This document shows, piece by piece, positions 35,970 to 46,640 of a stretch of DNA of 64,000 nucleotides. Under the pieces are notes generated by a model. The model did no database searches. It was given only the letters and a program-made list of their open reading frames with translations, and was not told where the DNA came from. The position numbers and the translations under genes are program-made. Origin of the DNA: Acanthopleura granulata (Eukaryota; Mollusca; Polyplacophora; Chitonida; Chitonidae); assembly GCA_016165875.1 (NCBI GenBank), contig JABBOT010000014.1, positions 8,376,255-8,440,254 of the forward strand. The letters are read 5' to 3'. Numbering within the stretch: the first letter of the stretch is position 1; each line of letters begins with the position of its first letter.

Positions 35970-36530
35970 TCATTAGGAAGAACAATGGAATACGCCGTGT
36001 CAGGAGACAAATCACTTCTTGGAAGCAATATTCAGTCTGAAAGCAAAGGGCTTCAGTAAAAAGTACGAGGCAAACGCGAAAAACTAGTTATCACATATTC
36101 CACAATTTGTAAAGATATTAGCTAACACTGGAGTTCGGGAAGATGTTCATTTGCTTATAAAAACATATAAATTGTACATGACAAACTGATGTTTAACCGT
36201 TTTGGAAAAGATTCATCGACGTTTTTCAGGAAGTATTGCGGTCTAATTACAGTAAAATACTTAGGTCTCTGAAAGATGTCAAAGGGCAAAATATTCAACA
36301 GCAGGTCTATATATTGCGTACAGATAAGAATCGTTTACAATTGCTCCTATCTGTCAATGCAACCACAAAGCGACATCCCTCAAAAATGTTCCAAATAATA
36401 CTCCCACCTGCTTCAAATTGAACAACGATAAGCTGGTCACTAAAGTGTCCTATCAGAGTTTTGCCTTGCGAAATCTAGCATCAGAAAATTGTTAACAATA
36501 GAATTTTTTAGGCCGGGAGAACGCAGGTCA

Positions 36531-37280
36531 AATACCGTGAACCGTTACCCAACCGTAAGGCACACCTTTGCGCTACAAACCCTGTTGACCGGACTATCTT
36601 AATCATGCTCTATTAGGTAGTATCGTGGTTTCAGCAGAAGCTAATAGATAAAACACTGAATAACAATGGAAGAAAGAAACCCATGAACTGATACCCGGGC
36701 ATACGTGTTAGCTCAAGTAATGCAGGATTTATTCCATTTTCAACACACAAAGCAGGAAAATAGTTGAGTCAGATATGTTTTCTTACAACGGCTTGTAACG
36801 ACACCCGACAGTAATCAAGCTGAAGAGATAGAGTCAAATCTACGCACAACACCACAGACAATTTCCTCTCTACCCAGTCAAGAGTGGGGATTCTCTACTG
36901 ATACATTGGTCATACGGACAACCCATTTGTGTAAGGTACCTATTCCCTTCACTGAAGTTACAGAAAAGTATGATAGATAACTTTTCTTTAGACGGTAATA
37001 CCAGTAGATTAACATATAATATCATACCATACATATATGTATGGTCGAACTAAGCATGTCAAAATTCGCTTTCAGCTACGATAGGTCGCCTGATGACCAG
37101 AATGAAAAACCCGAATAGAGGAAAAGCCGGAATACGGATGCGCAGGCATAGAAAAATGGCAGTTACGGGAAAACCATTGTTTTTATCGTACCAACTGATT
37201 TTAAAAAAAGCCAGTTTCTAAGCTTTCTGCACATACCATATTTGTGTTTTCATACTTGTGGATTGGTTTTGATAGTTTAA
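36531..37280. other. No recognised feature
   Basis: Spacer between D2 and the LINE at 37,281. No ORF above 60 codons and no recognised repeat. Confidence 0.45.
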
Positions 37281-37939
37281 TCTTGGCGTTTAAACGCCAC
37301 ATGGGCAATGTTCAACCATATCTTGGCGAAAACATGTTCAAAACCAAAGAACAGTGAAAGGGCTTTCGAAAGGATAATGAGAACAGGCCAAGAAAATCAA
37401 ACGGAGGGACATGTTTAAAACCAGGTAAAACAACTAAACGTCAGTTAAAATTCAAAAACCCTGGATATCTTTTTAAATTTACCTTTTATATGCATACTCC
37501 ATACTGATGCCTAGAAATTAGATTCTGTGATATAATATGATTTTTCATAAGTAACGACAGCGTCGCTAGCAACGCTGTGAAGCAAATCAAATATAGAATA
37601 GACAGTGTAGAATCTTTGCCGACTATCTGAAGAGTCTACAGAGTCAACCTGGATATGTTTGGTGCCATACTGGGCATCATATCCAACATACTCAGGAGCA
37701 CTCCTCCCATATAGGATAAAATTGTGTGTTAGACGAGAATGCCAAATGCGACACTTCGTTAAGACTACTTGGTCTCTACGGGACATACCAAGAGAAAAAG
37801 AATCATATCCAATGACAGGCTGAACAAATTGCAGTTTATTATCCACCTGCAAATCCCATTCACCCTGCCAATGGCGACGAATATATTTAAGAATATTTGA
37901 CGTAAAATCAGTGTAAAGTATTTCAACCTTAGAAATGGG

Positions 37940-38600
37940 TTTATTAAAGGCAGTTTTAACCTCCCTTTCTACGGCTGTGTTTCCGTTTATACCAGTATGA
38001 CTTGGTATCCAACAGAATATAATGTTTTTTTTTTTTTAATTAGCTTTCTATGAAGGGCCTCCTTGGCTAAGTCGGTCAACGCGCTAGCGCTTCGCCATGA
38101 CACAGAAACCTCCTGCCAATGCGGTCACTGTGAGTCCAGCTCATGCTGGCTTCCTCTCCGGCCGTACGTCTGGCAGCAACCTGCTGATGGTCGTGGGTTT
38201 TTACCCGGGCTCTGTCCAGTCTCCTTGCACCATACAGCTGGCAGCCGTCGTGTAACTGAAATATTTTAGAGTACGGGGTAAAACACCAATCAAATAAATA
38301 AGTAAATTTTCTATGTAAGGTTAAAATTTCAAGAATTAACGGATTTCTAAATGTATTATTTCATATAACCAAAAAGCAAGAAAGCGAGTCCCTGCATATC
38401 ACAGCGTTCTGGACCTGCCCAGAAAAAAACATAAAAATCCAAATGGCCATGGCCTCTGCACAAAAGGTAGAGAATGGACATGGAAGACCAAGAGAAGCGA
38501 CTCTGCTCTTCCAAGACAGCCGCAACCCTGTCCCAATCCTTCGACCCATCACGCCATATAAATTTATAATCCGTATAATTAGCCTTAATTTCCCCAAAAG
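37940..38600 (-). pseudogene. LINE RNase H domain, split by SINE
   Basis: Minus-strand remnants of RNase H. The N-terminal half (about 38,600-38,310) has a YKFIWRDGSKDWDRV-like start, in which the catalytic YTDG motif has mutated to WRDG, and an AEAMAI block around the catalytic Glu. The C-terminal half (38,040-37,960) contains the CWIPSHTGINGNTAV-type block before the last catalytic Asp. The SINE separates the halves and stops interrupt both. Fossil copy. Confidence 0.72.
38053..38307 (+). mobile_element. SINE family I inside LINE, with target-site duplication
   Basis: TTTCTATG occurs at 38,045-38,052 and again at 38,308-38,315, flanking the SINE. Undisturbed LINE copies have a single TTTCTATG at this point (about 14,283). 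The head has box A TGGCTAAGTCGG (38,064-38,075); box B has a small deletion. The tail is AAATAAATAAGTAAA. Confidence 0.9.
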
Positions 38601-39167
38601 TTTTGCTGAATTATAAGAGAGTTTGTATTGAATTTATTATGTTTACGTAGATCAAATATCAACTTAGGTTATGGAAGAAGCCAGGAAGAGGTTCCGAAAA
38701 GAGAGACCGTAGCTATATCCTTCCATAATATGATCCTGAACACAAAGACTGAACCAAGGGATCTGCTTAGGACATTTATTACATTTATCTGCATGTAATG
38801 GATTGAACACACAGTCGTAGGCAGAGTTTGTTGGGTGATCTCTGAACTTTGTAATATATTGAAAGCTGAGTTTTATACTTGTTATATGAAATAGGCTCGT
38901 TAGCCTCAACGTATAAACTTTCTACTGGTTGGGTTCGGAAAGCACCAAGGCGGACCGCAGTCCAATTTAAACTTCACCATTTAATCCAAATTAAACAGAT
39001 CTGTCAATGCCCCAGTCGGCGCTTGCCATGATCTTATCTTAATCAAGAGCCTATGTACATTTACCTTTAAGCATTTTAATATGGGGTATAAAAGATAACT
39101 TACTACCAAATATTACCCCGAAAATTTTTTTTCACGAATGATTTTGACTGGTTCCCCACAAGACTGA

Positions 39168-40240
39168 AAGAGTATTCATAGTATTCCCAAACTTATTTGG
39201 GATGCTGGTGACCATTTCTGGACTTCTGTCTCCTGCAGCGAGATTCATGGCACAAGTGATTGTAAGGAGTGTTTGTGGGCAACGAGGAAGCCGATGGAGG
39301 TGACTTGCCACATTGGAAGACGAGCAAACGTGATTCCTTGGCTTAATTAGATTGGCCACAGCTATTTCGTAAGGTGGGGTGTGCTGAAAAGAAACCCCCA
39401 TATCAGAGATGCACAGAATCATCCACACTGTTGGTTCACCATATTGGTCGGGGGAACTCGTGCGAACATGCCCATCTGCCATAAAACATGTCCATAAAGA
39501 AAGCCAACAAGATAAAAAAAAACACAACACCAGATATTTATCGTTATGCTTTATGTTAAACTGAAGCATTGCATGAGGAACGAGGCATTGTTAGCCCACG
39601 TGAAATGCATTTTCAAATTGTTTTGCAAGAGTTAAAGAAAAATATCCTCGGATGACAGTTATAATTTTTATTTAAATGTTAGCAGTTCCAATGTTTGAAA
39701 AGGATTCATATCCGATATGGTGTTGTACCTAGTTGTAAATGCAGTTCTTCTGTTACCGGAAATATCGAAAAGAGCCGCTGTCGATGACCCTGTTTTAGAA
39801 TGCGACATATTTTTAAATGTTTTCTATACATCTTCAATAGTATATGATTTCTATACATCTCCAATAGAGAGAAAATGGCATTTACTAGCACTTATGATGA
39901 AAGGAATATCCGGAAAATAATGAAAGCTGTGCCTAGACACTCTACTGCGAAATTCACCTTAATTACCAATGCCATTGAAAAATCGTTTGCTTCAGCCAGA
40001 AACAGCGATTTTAGCAATTTGACGATGTAACTAAGAATTGGATAAATGTGGTTGTCCTATTTTAACAGTGAAATAAAACTAAAAATAAAATCAAATTTTC
40101 TCATCGTTTTGGTCAGTGGGTTATTAAGAAGCACGAAGGACCGTTTGATCCCTTCCCAGGAGTCATTTAGTGTTCAAATGGCTGGAAAGAAACGACAGGG
40201 GATAATTTAGCTCTTAGTCTTTACCATCTTTCGACTTTCT
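39168..40240 (+). repeat. Repeat A, copy 1
   Basis: About 1.07 kb shared in the same orientation with 44,797-45,776. Landmarks: GAAATATCGAAAAGAGCCGC (about 39,759 and 45,310) and AAAGGAATATCCGGAAAATA (about 39,900 and 45,450). Positions 39,199-39,374 are identical to 44,820-44,995 over 176 bp, while the rest shows frequent differences. A minus-strand frame of 145 codons (39,132-39,569) covers the identical block, and the second copy keeps a 90-codon version; I do not recognise the peptide. It breaks the neighbouring LINE. Confidence 0.85.
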
Positions 40241-40340
40241 TCTGGTTTCCTCACACCATAATGCTGGCCGCCGTCGTATAAGTGAAATATTCTTGAGTAC
40301 GGCGTAAAACACCAATCAAATAAACAAATAAAGCAAATAA
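40241..40340 (+). mobile_element. SINE family I, 3' part
   Basis: CTGGTTTCCTCACACCATAA through the 3' domain and an AAATAAACAAATAAA tail. It starts where repeat A ends. Confidence 0.85.
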
Positions 40341-41442
40341 ATTTTCAATAAGTCATCTTATTTTCTCACACGAAGAACTGAAAGTTTCCTCCTCCTCTTA
40401 AACACATATTGTTAGAGACACTGCCCAAGTGTACATAGTTCTCAATGCAACTCCTTAAGGCCCCTTATACTGGGCCTGACCTTATCTACAACTTGCTTCT
40501 CGCTGTACCGAGATAGAATTTCGAAGCTTACATTCTCCATCAGTACGTTACGAATGTCACACTTCCTTGGGGGGGTTGTGATCACGGATCTCCTCCACAA
40601 ATATACTCCGCAACCTCCGGTCGTCCTCACGACTGAAGGATCGCCGCCCGGGGGACAATCCAGAGGAACTGGAGGCGGTCACACAAGACGTATCCGCCTT
40701 AAACTGCTCAGACCCCTGGTGGTCCCTTTCCGGGGTCGTCTTCATCATTTTGACGGAGAAGCGGCTCTCTTCCCTACGATGGAGGGGTCACCCAGAGTAT
40801 CTTTCATGAGTCGAACAACCCTGGCTGTCGCCATGACCCTGTCCTACAGGTTATAGTAATCGTCCGCAGTTTTGGAGGTGTGCGCCTTGGCAACAGCCAG
40901 GTCTGGGCGGATTTCTGGATGCGCCGTCCCCAGGACCGTCCTCATGGTATTTCTGGCTAGGGTAGGTGTAAATTTCAGGCCAGGGAAGAAATGGTTGATT
41001 TCTTTTATTACACTCTGACAGGACAGTGATTGGCCGATAGAAGCTGACGCAAACACTGTTTGAGTGCCTCCAAACGATTATCTTGCATCTGAGGTCTAAC
41101 TTTTGCAAGAAAGGCCGACACCTGCTCTCTCAGGTCTACCGGGACATGGATGTGGGCCGCTCCAAACCCGCTGGTTTGTGCTTAAGGATGGAAATAACCG
41201 TGCAGGCCTCACCGTCAATGTCAACAGTTATGCCCTGTTCGAACTCCACTATTAACATATTTCTGATCACACCCGATCGGGACGCTGTCTTGAGATAAAG
41301 GCATGTCATCAGGCATGCTTGGACGAGACGCATCGCCTCTGTGGTTAACCTCTCATCGGGCTGACTGTCCTGGAGGACACTCTTTGCACGGCTGGCATTC
41401 TCAGAGGGATATCCTTCACCATTGCTGGGGTCAACAGGCGCT

Positions 41443-41751
41443 CTGCCAGAAAACAAGGAAATGTTTCAACTCGAGAATCCATTTAACAAAAAGCGGAAAC
41501 GTGAATTTTTATTCATTTATTTCTTTCTTTCTTTATTTATTTATTTCAATGGTGTTTCACGCCCTGGTCAGAAATATTTTACTTATGACACGGCCGCCAG
41601 CAAGAAGATGGGAGGAAACCGGGCAGAGTTTGGAGAAGACCCACGGCCATTCAGATCTTTCCACGTTCGATCGGAAACGCGGATCAGCTTAGAAACATGG
41701 CTCACCCATCCTAAACTGGACATTATAGCAACTGACTTATTCAACACTTAC
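41443..41751 (-). other. Candidate spliceosomal intron in the tyrosine recombinase
   Basis: Minus-strand donor AAG|GTAAGT at 41,752/41,751 and acceptor TTGTTTTCTGGCAG at 41,456-41,443. Joining the exon ends restores a Glu codon and links a DQ to an ERLLTPAM segment in one frame, which is the continuity expected for this family. Length is 309 bp, of which about 185 bp are SINE. Confidence 0.7.
41505..41690 (-). mobile_element. SINE family I inside the recombinase intron
   Basis: Reversed tail TTTATTTATTTATTTCAATG, 3' domain GGTCAGAAATATTTTACTTA, then ATGGGAGGAAACCGGGCAGA and a decayed body. The head is missing. Confidence 0.82.
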
Positions 41752-42141
41752 CTTGATCTCTTTCAAAGACTTCCACGCGCCTTTCCTTCACAGAATTTCT
41801 CAGGTGGATGCATGTGAATCCATGAGGACCATCGGGGCGAGGAACTTACAAAATTTCTTCATGGACTGAAGATATCCCTTCACACTCTTGCCCTCCACCA
41901 CCTTTATCTTCTCTACGGTCCCTTTTATGCTTTCACGGGTTAACTTCCAGGGCCTATACTCTTCGTCGACGGTACCCCATAGCTGCATGACCTTCCTCCT
42001 ATGATCGGGTGCCGTCGCCTCATGCAGGTTCCCGCCGTCCATTTCCATTAAGTAGTTTTGGAATTTCTTCAGTAAATCAGCGGCTTCCATGTTCGTCATG
42101 GGCGTCCCCGGCATATACGAAGAGGAGAGTTTCTCCTCTTC

Positions 42142-43540
42142 TTATTCCGAGGCCTTCTGTATGATAAATTCCACAATATGATCCTGAACACAAAGACCGA
42201 ACCAAGGGATCTTCTTAGGACATTTATTATATTTATCTGCGTATAATGGATTGAACACACAGTCGTAGACAGAGTTTGTTGGTTGAGCTCTGAGCTTTGT
42301 AGAATATTGAAGGCTGAATTTTATACGTGTGTTATATGATGATGGTTCGTCAGCCTCAACGTATAAACTTTGTACTGGTGAGGTTCTGAAAGCACCAAGG
42401 CGGAGCCTCAAACCTTGGCGATGGACCGGACTCAACATTTTAAGGCGGTACCGTAAATGATCGCTCCGCAGTCCAATTTAGACTTCACCATTTAATACAA
42501 ATTAAACAGATCTGTTAGTGCCTCACTCGACGCTTGATATGACCTTAACTATATCAAGAGCCTATGTACATTTCGCTTTAAGCATTTCAATATGGGGTGT
42601 AATAGGTAAAAAAAAAAATTTTCCCGAACGACTTTGACTGGTTCCCCACAAAACTAAAAGATCCGGATCTGTATGAAGTCTCCGTTTATTGCAAAAATGC
42701 ATACCGACGTTTTCAGACGTAGAAAATCTAAATCCTTTGGTAACTGCTCATTTCTCAATCTCACTGAGAAACAGTTGCAGTTGCCGCTCGATGTTATTCA
42801 TGTTTTTTTCATGTAGATACTCGTTGTTACTTGTGTAAGCTTTGTTTTCTGTCCCCTCAGGTATTGTATTCCGTCGTGTAGATTGTTATGTTTCATTTAA
42901 CATATTTGTCTACTCGATAATTGTTTTCACAGACATCAAACACACCTTTTTACTTAGCGGCATAAGTTTTGTTTTCTGTCGTCTCAAGTCATCCTGTCCT
43001 GAATACAACCCATAGAAAAAGGTAATGAACGAATTCCACTCACTACAACCTGTCGTTCTTCGTTTTATTTCCTAATTAAAGTGAACCACGAGATATAGTC
43101 TTTTAAACTCGTAGACGTGAAAGGCAATTTACCTTTCTCTTTTGGGATTTTGATATGTTGAAATTGAGGGGAATGATTCTCATATGAAGATCTCTGAGAT
43201 AGTGTTTTTGCCAGCTTATTTGCTATATCAAATGGAGAGGTTATACAGTATCACAATCTTCTGAATGCTGGACCTTTGTTTTATTGTTTTCTGAACTATA
43301 TTCCAGATCATACACATACGTGTTTTTGACGTAATGCCTGAAACAAAGTTTCGTCAACAAGATCTCTCTTCTACTTGCTTAGCCGACGAGCCTTAGCTCT
43401 AAATATATGGACCTGGCTTAAATCATTATTATTACGACAATGATTTAAATCTGCTCTGAGCCTTTTTACGGTCCTTTATGGCTTTGTGACAGTCATTATC
43501 ACAACAGAATTTACTTTTGGATCTGTCAGGCACAGGGGTT
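42142..43540 (-). mobile_element. I-type LINE, RT and linker fragment
   Basis: Minus-strand pieces: EN-RT linker (43,540-43,130), an unrelated stretch (about 42,820-43,120), the end of the RT domain (42,810-42,640, with ERQLQL and EKWAVTKGF segments) and the connection region (42,438-42,142, with QGLRLRLGAFRTSPV and YDCVFNPLYADKYNKC). The last part overlaps in content with 38,670-39,165, so this is a second copy or a duplicated piece. It ends precisely where the recombinase region begins. Confidence 0.78.
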
Positions 43541-43860
43541 GGGTAAAACATTCCTTTTGTAAGGCATTCATCTGATGACCTTAACTCTGAAATTAGCAAT
43601 GCAAAGTGTGTTGAAAATGTACTGGAAAAACACGACCCATGGATGTTTTTTAACCTTACGGCCTGTGATTAACATCCTTTTATAAAACAGGACGGTTTAA
43701 TTCATATATCATGAAAAGAGTTATGGACATTTGACACAAACAATTCCCACATATCAATGGGTTTACTAACTGCGGGCCTGTTCATGGTTTCACTATAGAA
43801 AGTAAAGTTTGGTATTATAATCCAGCATTTCAACAGTGATTAATATGGGAAGTATAGGCG
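43523..43860 (+). repeat. Repeat B, copy 1
   Basis: Matches 46,300-46,640 in order: TTAACTCTGAAATTAGC, a poly-A rich patch, GGTTTAATTCATATATCATG and ATCAATGGGTTTACTAAC. Same orientation as the second copy, which lies downstream of repeat A copy 2. Confidence 0.72.
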
Positions 43861-44293
43861 GGGGATTGTTTGTAATGATAAAATCGTAAATCATTTGCTG
43901 AGTAAGTCTTTCTTGGAACTTCGAATTCTATTACGGATGATTGTCACGAGGTCGATTTGTCTAAATCCTTCATCAAAATGGATCTCTCTTTACAAATCTG
44001 AATTTTTTTTCTTTACCAGCATGGTAAGTTATGGATGTTATAATTTGTTACAACGGAGTAGATAAATATATCGAAAGGGCAGATTTCCAGAACTTTGAAT
44101 TGGACACAGTTTCTCCAGAAAACAGGAGCTCGAGAAGTGTATATGAAATTTTCATGTTTTCTAAATTTTGTGCTATCAGACTTTTTTAAAAATGTTTATT
44201 GGCTATGGAAACTTTTTTGTGAGCATTATATTGTATTTGTATTTTTGCTTTGTAATTGTCTCCCAGTTTGTATTTGTATGTGTATTTTTAATT
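43861..44293. other. No recognised feature
   Basis: AT-rich sequence with overlapping open frames rich in Phe, Val and Cys that reflect T-rich composition; not a credible gene. Confidence 0.45.
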
Positions 44294-44594
44294 TGGTTGA
44301 ATGAAAGAATGTTTAACGCCCTACTCAAGAATATTTCACTTATACGAAGGTGGTGTCTCCTAGCTGCAGGACGGATTTCCACCGCATCTTTTATCTGGTG
44401 CTGCCTCACCGAGACGACTTGCCGAAGACACCCAACAAGCCCGCTCACCCAGTCACATTATACTGACACTGGGCCGATCAGTCCACCCTCTATCCTCTTA
44501 TTACTGAGCGTCTAGCGAGGAAGCAGGATGTACCATTTTTTTTACAGTCTTTGGTATGACTAGACCCAGGTTTGAACCCACATCTCCCCGTCCG
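44294..44594 (-). mobile_element. SINE family II, 5'-damaged
   Basis: Reverse copy of the 51,128 element. It begins with TTGAATGAAAGAATGTTTAA (decayed ATTC tail), then ACTCAAGAATATTTCACTTA, CCGAGACGACTTGCCGAAGA and CCAGTCACATTATACTGACA, and ends in the box B region CCCAGGTTTGAACCCACATC. Box A is lost. Confidence 0.85.
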
Positions 44595-44796
44595 AATAAT
44601 TTGTTTGAATTGTCATTAAAAAGTCTACCAGTCACTAAACGTGTTCGGTCTCAACCATATTCACCTGTTCAATTGCCTGGTCCCACGTTGTTGGGTAAAA
44701 GTGTATTTGTGAGACGGTTTATTCCAATTACATCGATGGCATCAATGACCTGCCCCATTTACTGCAACTGTTCATCTTATTCGGTCATGACGGTGT

Positions 44797-45776
44797 TCAT
44801 AGTATTCCCAAACTCATTCGGGATGCTGGTGACCATTTCTGGACTTCTGTCTCCTGCAGCGAGATTCATGGCACAAGTGATTGTAAGGAGTGTTTGTGGG
44901 CAACGAGGAAGCCGATGGAGGTGACTTGCCACATTGGAAGACGAGCAAACGTGATTCCTTGGCTTAATTAGATTGGCCACAGCTATTTCGTAAGGCGGGA
45001 TGTGCTGAAAAGAGACCCCCTTATCAGAGATGCACAGAATCATCCACATTGGTTAGGAGAATTCGTGCGAATGTACCCATCTGCCAGAAAACGTGTCAAA
45101 GAAGAAAGCTAAGAACATAAAAAAAACAGCAGATATTTATCCTTACTGTATATGTTAAACTGAAGCATCACATGAGGAACGAGGCATAGTAAACCCACGT
45201 GAAATGCATTTTCAAATTGTTTTAATTGTTAGCATTTCCATTGTTTTAAAAGGATTCAAATCCGATATGGTGTTGTGCCCAGAGTTAATTGCAGTTGTTC
45301 TGTTACCAGAAATATCGAAAAGAGCCGCGGTCGTTGACCTTGTTTTAGGATGCGACATAATCCTAAATATTTTCTATATAGCTTCAACAGTGATCTCTGT
45401 ACATCTCCAATAGAGAGAAAATACGAAGACATTTAATAACATTTAAGATGAAAGGAATATCCGGAAAATAATGAAAGCTGGGCCAGACACTCTACTGCGA
45501 AATTCACCTTAATTATCAATGCCATTCAAAAATTGATTGCTTCAGTCAGAAACAGTGACTTTATCAGTTTGACGATGTAACTAAGAATTGGATAAATGCG
45601 GTTGTGCTACTTTAACAGTGAAATAAAGTCAAATTTTCTCATCCTTTTTCAGTGGGTTATTAAGAAGCACGCAGGAGTGTCTGATCCCTTCCCAGGAGTC
45701 GTTTAATACCGTTATGAGGTGTTAAAATGGCTGAAAAGAAAGGACAGAGAATAATATAGCTTTTAGTCTTTACCGG
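44797..45776 (+). repeat. Repeat A, copy 2
   Basis: Second copy of repeat A, with the 176-bp identical block at 44,820-44,995. Small insertions and deletions distinguish it from copy 1 elsewhere. A minus-strand frame of 90 codons (44,777-45,049) retains the peptide around the identical block (for example NLAAGDRSPEMVTSIPN). Confidence 0.85.
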
Positions 45777-46299
45777 CTTTCTACTTTTTACCGGTATGAA
45801 CTGTCGAGGTTATTCTCGAGTGGGAAACTAATTTGAATGAAACTTTCAAGCAAGCAGCAGTACTTCATGAGGAAGATCCCCCCACCCCCGCAAACTGTAA
45901 TCCCTGGTAAGATAACAGAATACGTAAAAATGATCTGCAGACATTTGAAGAAGCTCGGAGTGAGAAATCCGTAGATCTAATGCCGCTACTGGTGTCCACA
46001 AAGAAACCGACCAAGAATGTGAGTTAAAACGAGAGTGTCAAGTCAACAATCCTTTGCAAAGTCAGTCGTTGAGAACAATAAAGTTGTCTTTGTTCCTGAA
46101 CTGAGGGCTTTATAGTCTAGGGCAGTAACAGAAAAAAGTATGCCGTTAATCTTTATCCAAAGGTACCTGGTAGGTATAATAGATATAAAGCCGAGAAAGT
46201 ATCTTGAAGAGAAAGACCACGGCCTTATGATGTATATGGATGTAAAAGTTACAACCGCCCATGATTCCGCTGATGCATTGATTTCAGAGTCTTTGACAG
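45777..46299. other. Spacer between repeats A and B, copy 2
   Basis: No recognised element. This 520 bp has no counterpart between A and B in copy 1, where the recombinase and LINE lie instead. Confidence 0.5.
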
Positions 46300-46640
46300 G
46301 GACTGGTGTTGGGTACAATATGAGTTGTGTGAGCGATTCAGTTGCATGGCTTAACTCTGAAATTAGCCATGTTAATTGTGGTAAAAAAGAATGTACCAAA
46401 AAAGAAAAAAAAACAGATCCATGCGTTGTTAACGTTACAAGTTAAAATTTATATCTTTTTAGTGGAACCAACAGAATGGTTTAATTCAAACATCATGGAA
46501 ACTGTAATGGGTATTTTAGATAAAAGAATTTCCGAACATCAATGGGTTTGCTAGTTATGACCATATCCTTGGTTTCAGTCGAGAGAGTCAAGCTGGGTAT
46601 TGTTATCCAGTATTTCGCTATAAAATTTATCGATGTGCCT
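46300..46640 (+). repeat. Repeat B, copy 2
   Basis: TTAACTCTGAAATTAGCCAT, GGTTTAATTCAAACATCATG and ATCAATGGGTTTGCTAG match repeat B copy 1. Overlapping ORFs on both strands differ between copies. Confidence 0.72.

Larger units (their letters stand above)
31492..36530 (+). repeat. Direct duplication, unit D2 (expanded by insertions)
   Basis: Second copy of the D segment. It is about 1.4 kb longer than D1 because it holds two LINE 3' ends (34,363-35,205), a tandem repeat block (33,998-34,362), three SINE copies or fragments and a small LINE tail (31,908-31,978). Outside the insertions it follows D1 in order to a shared end near AATTGTTCAACAATAAAACT (D1) and AATTGTTAACAATAGAATTT (D2). Confidence 0.78.
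37281..39165 (-). mobile_element. I-type LINE, 3' half, interrupted by a SINE
   Basis: Minus-strand order: the end of the RT domain (FCGEPVKI-type motif at about 39,140), the connection segment (YDCVFNPLHADKCNKC, about 38,790), RNase H (about 38,600-37,960), the C-terminal tail (37,850-37,530), and the 3' UTR down to a decayed hairpin near 37,290. The ATTC tail is lost. A SINE with target-site duplication sits at 38,053-38,307. Upstream it is cut off by repeat A at about 39,166. Confidence 0.83.
40442..42114 (-). pseudogene. Crypton-like tyrosine recombinase, two exons, broken
   Basis: Minus strand. Exon 1 (42,114 to 41,752) encodes a SAM-like core-binding region: LLKKFQNYLMEMDGG, then VKGYLQSMKKFCKFL. 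Exon 2 (41,442 to 40,442) carries the catalytic domain: ASRSGVIRNM (box I Arg), a ILKHKP motif (catalytic Lys), LARNTMRTV (second Arg block) and AHTSKTADDYY (His and nucleophile Tyr). A C-terminal segment with SREDDRRLRSIFVEEI and EKQVVDKVR motifs follows, as in animal Crypton-type proteins. Breaks: a frameshift after VKDI, another after HKPAG, another near the SASIG segment, a stop just after DDYYNL, and further shifts downstream. An intron (41,443-41,751) contains a SINE. Alternatives are a DIRS-type recombinase fragment or a decayed domesticated gene; no reverse transcriptase of DIRS type is seen nearby. Confidence 0.78.

Noticed and set aside
39132..39569. 145-codon minus-strand ORF called as a host gene
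   Set aside because: Only the part over the 176-bp identical block is shared with the second copy, and its ends run into LINE sequence; kept as repeat A rather than a gene.
41303..41817. Two plus-strand ORFs of about 130 codons
   Set aside because: Antisense to the recombinase catalytic exon, intron and a reversed SINE.
44095..44515. ORFs with Phe/Val-rich, membrane-like composition
   Set aside because: They come from T-rich DNA and run into a reversed SINE II; no start context or conserved motif.
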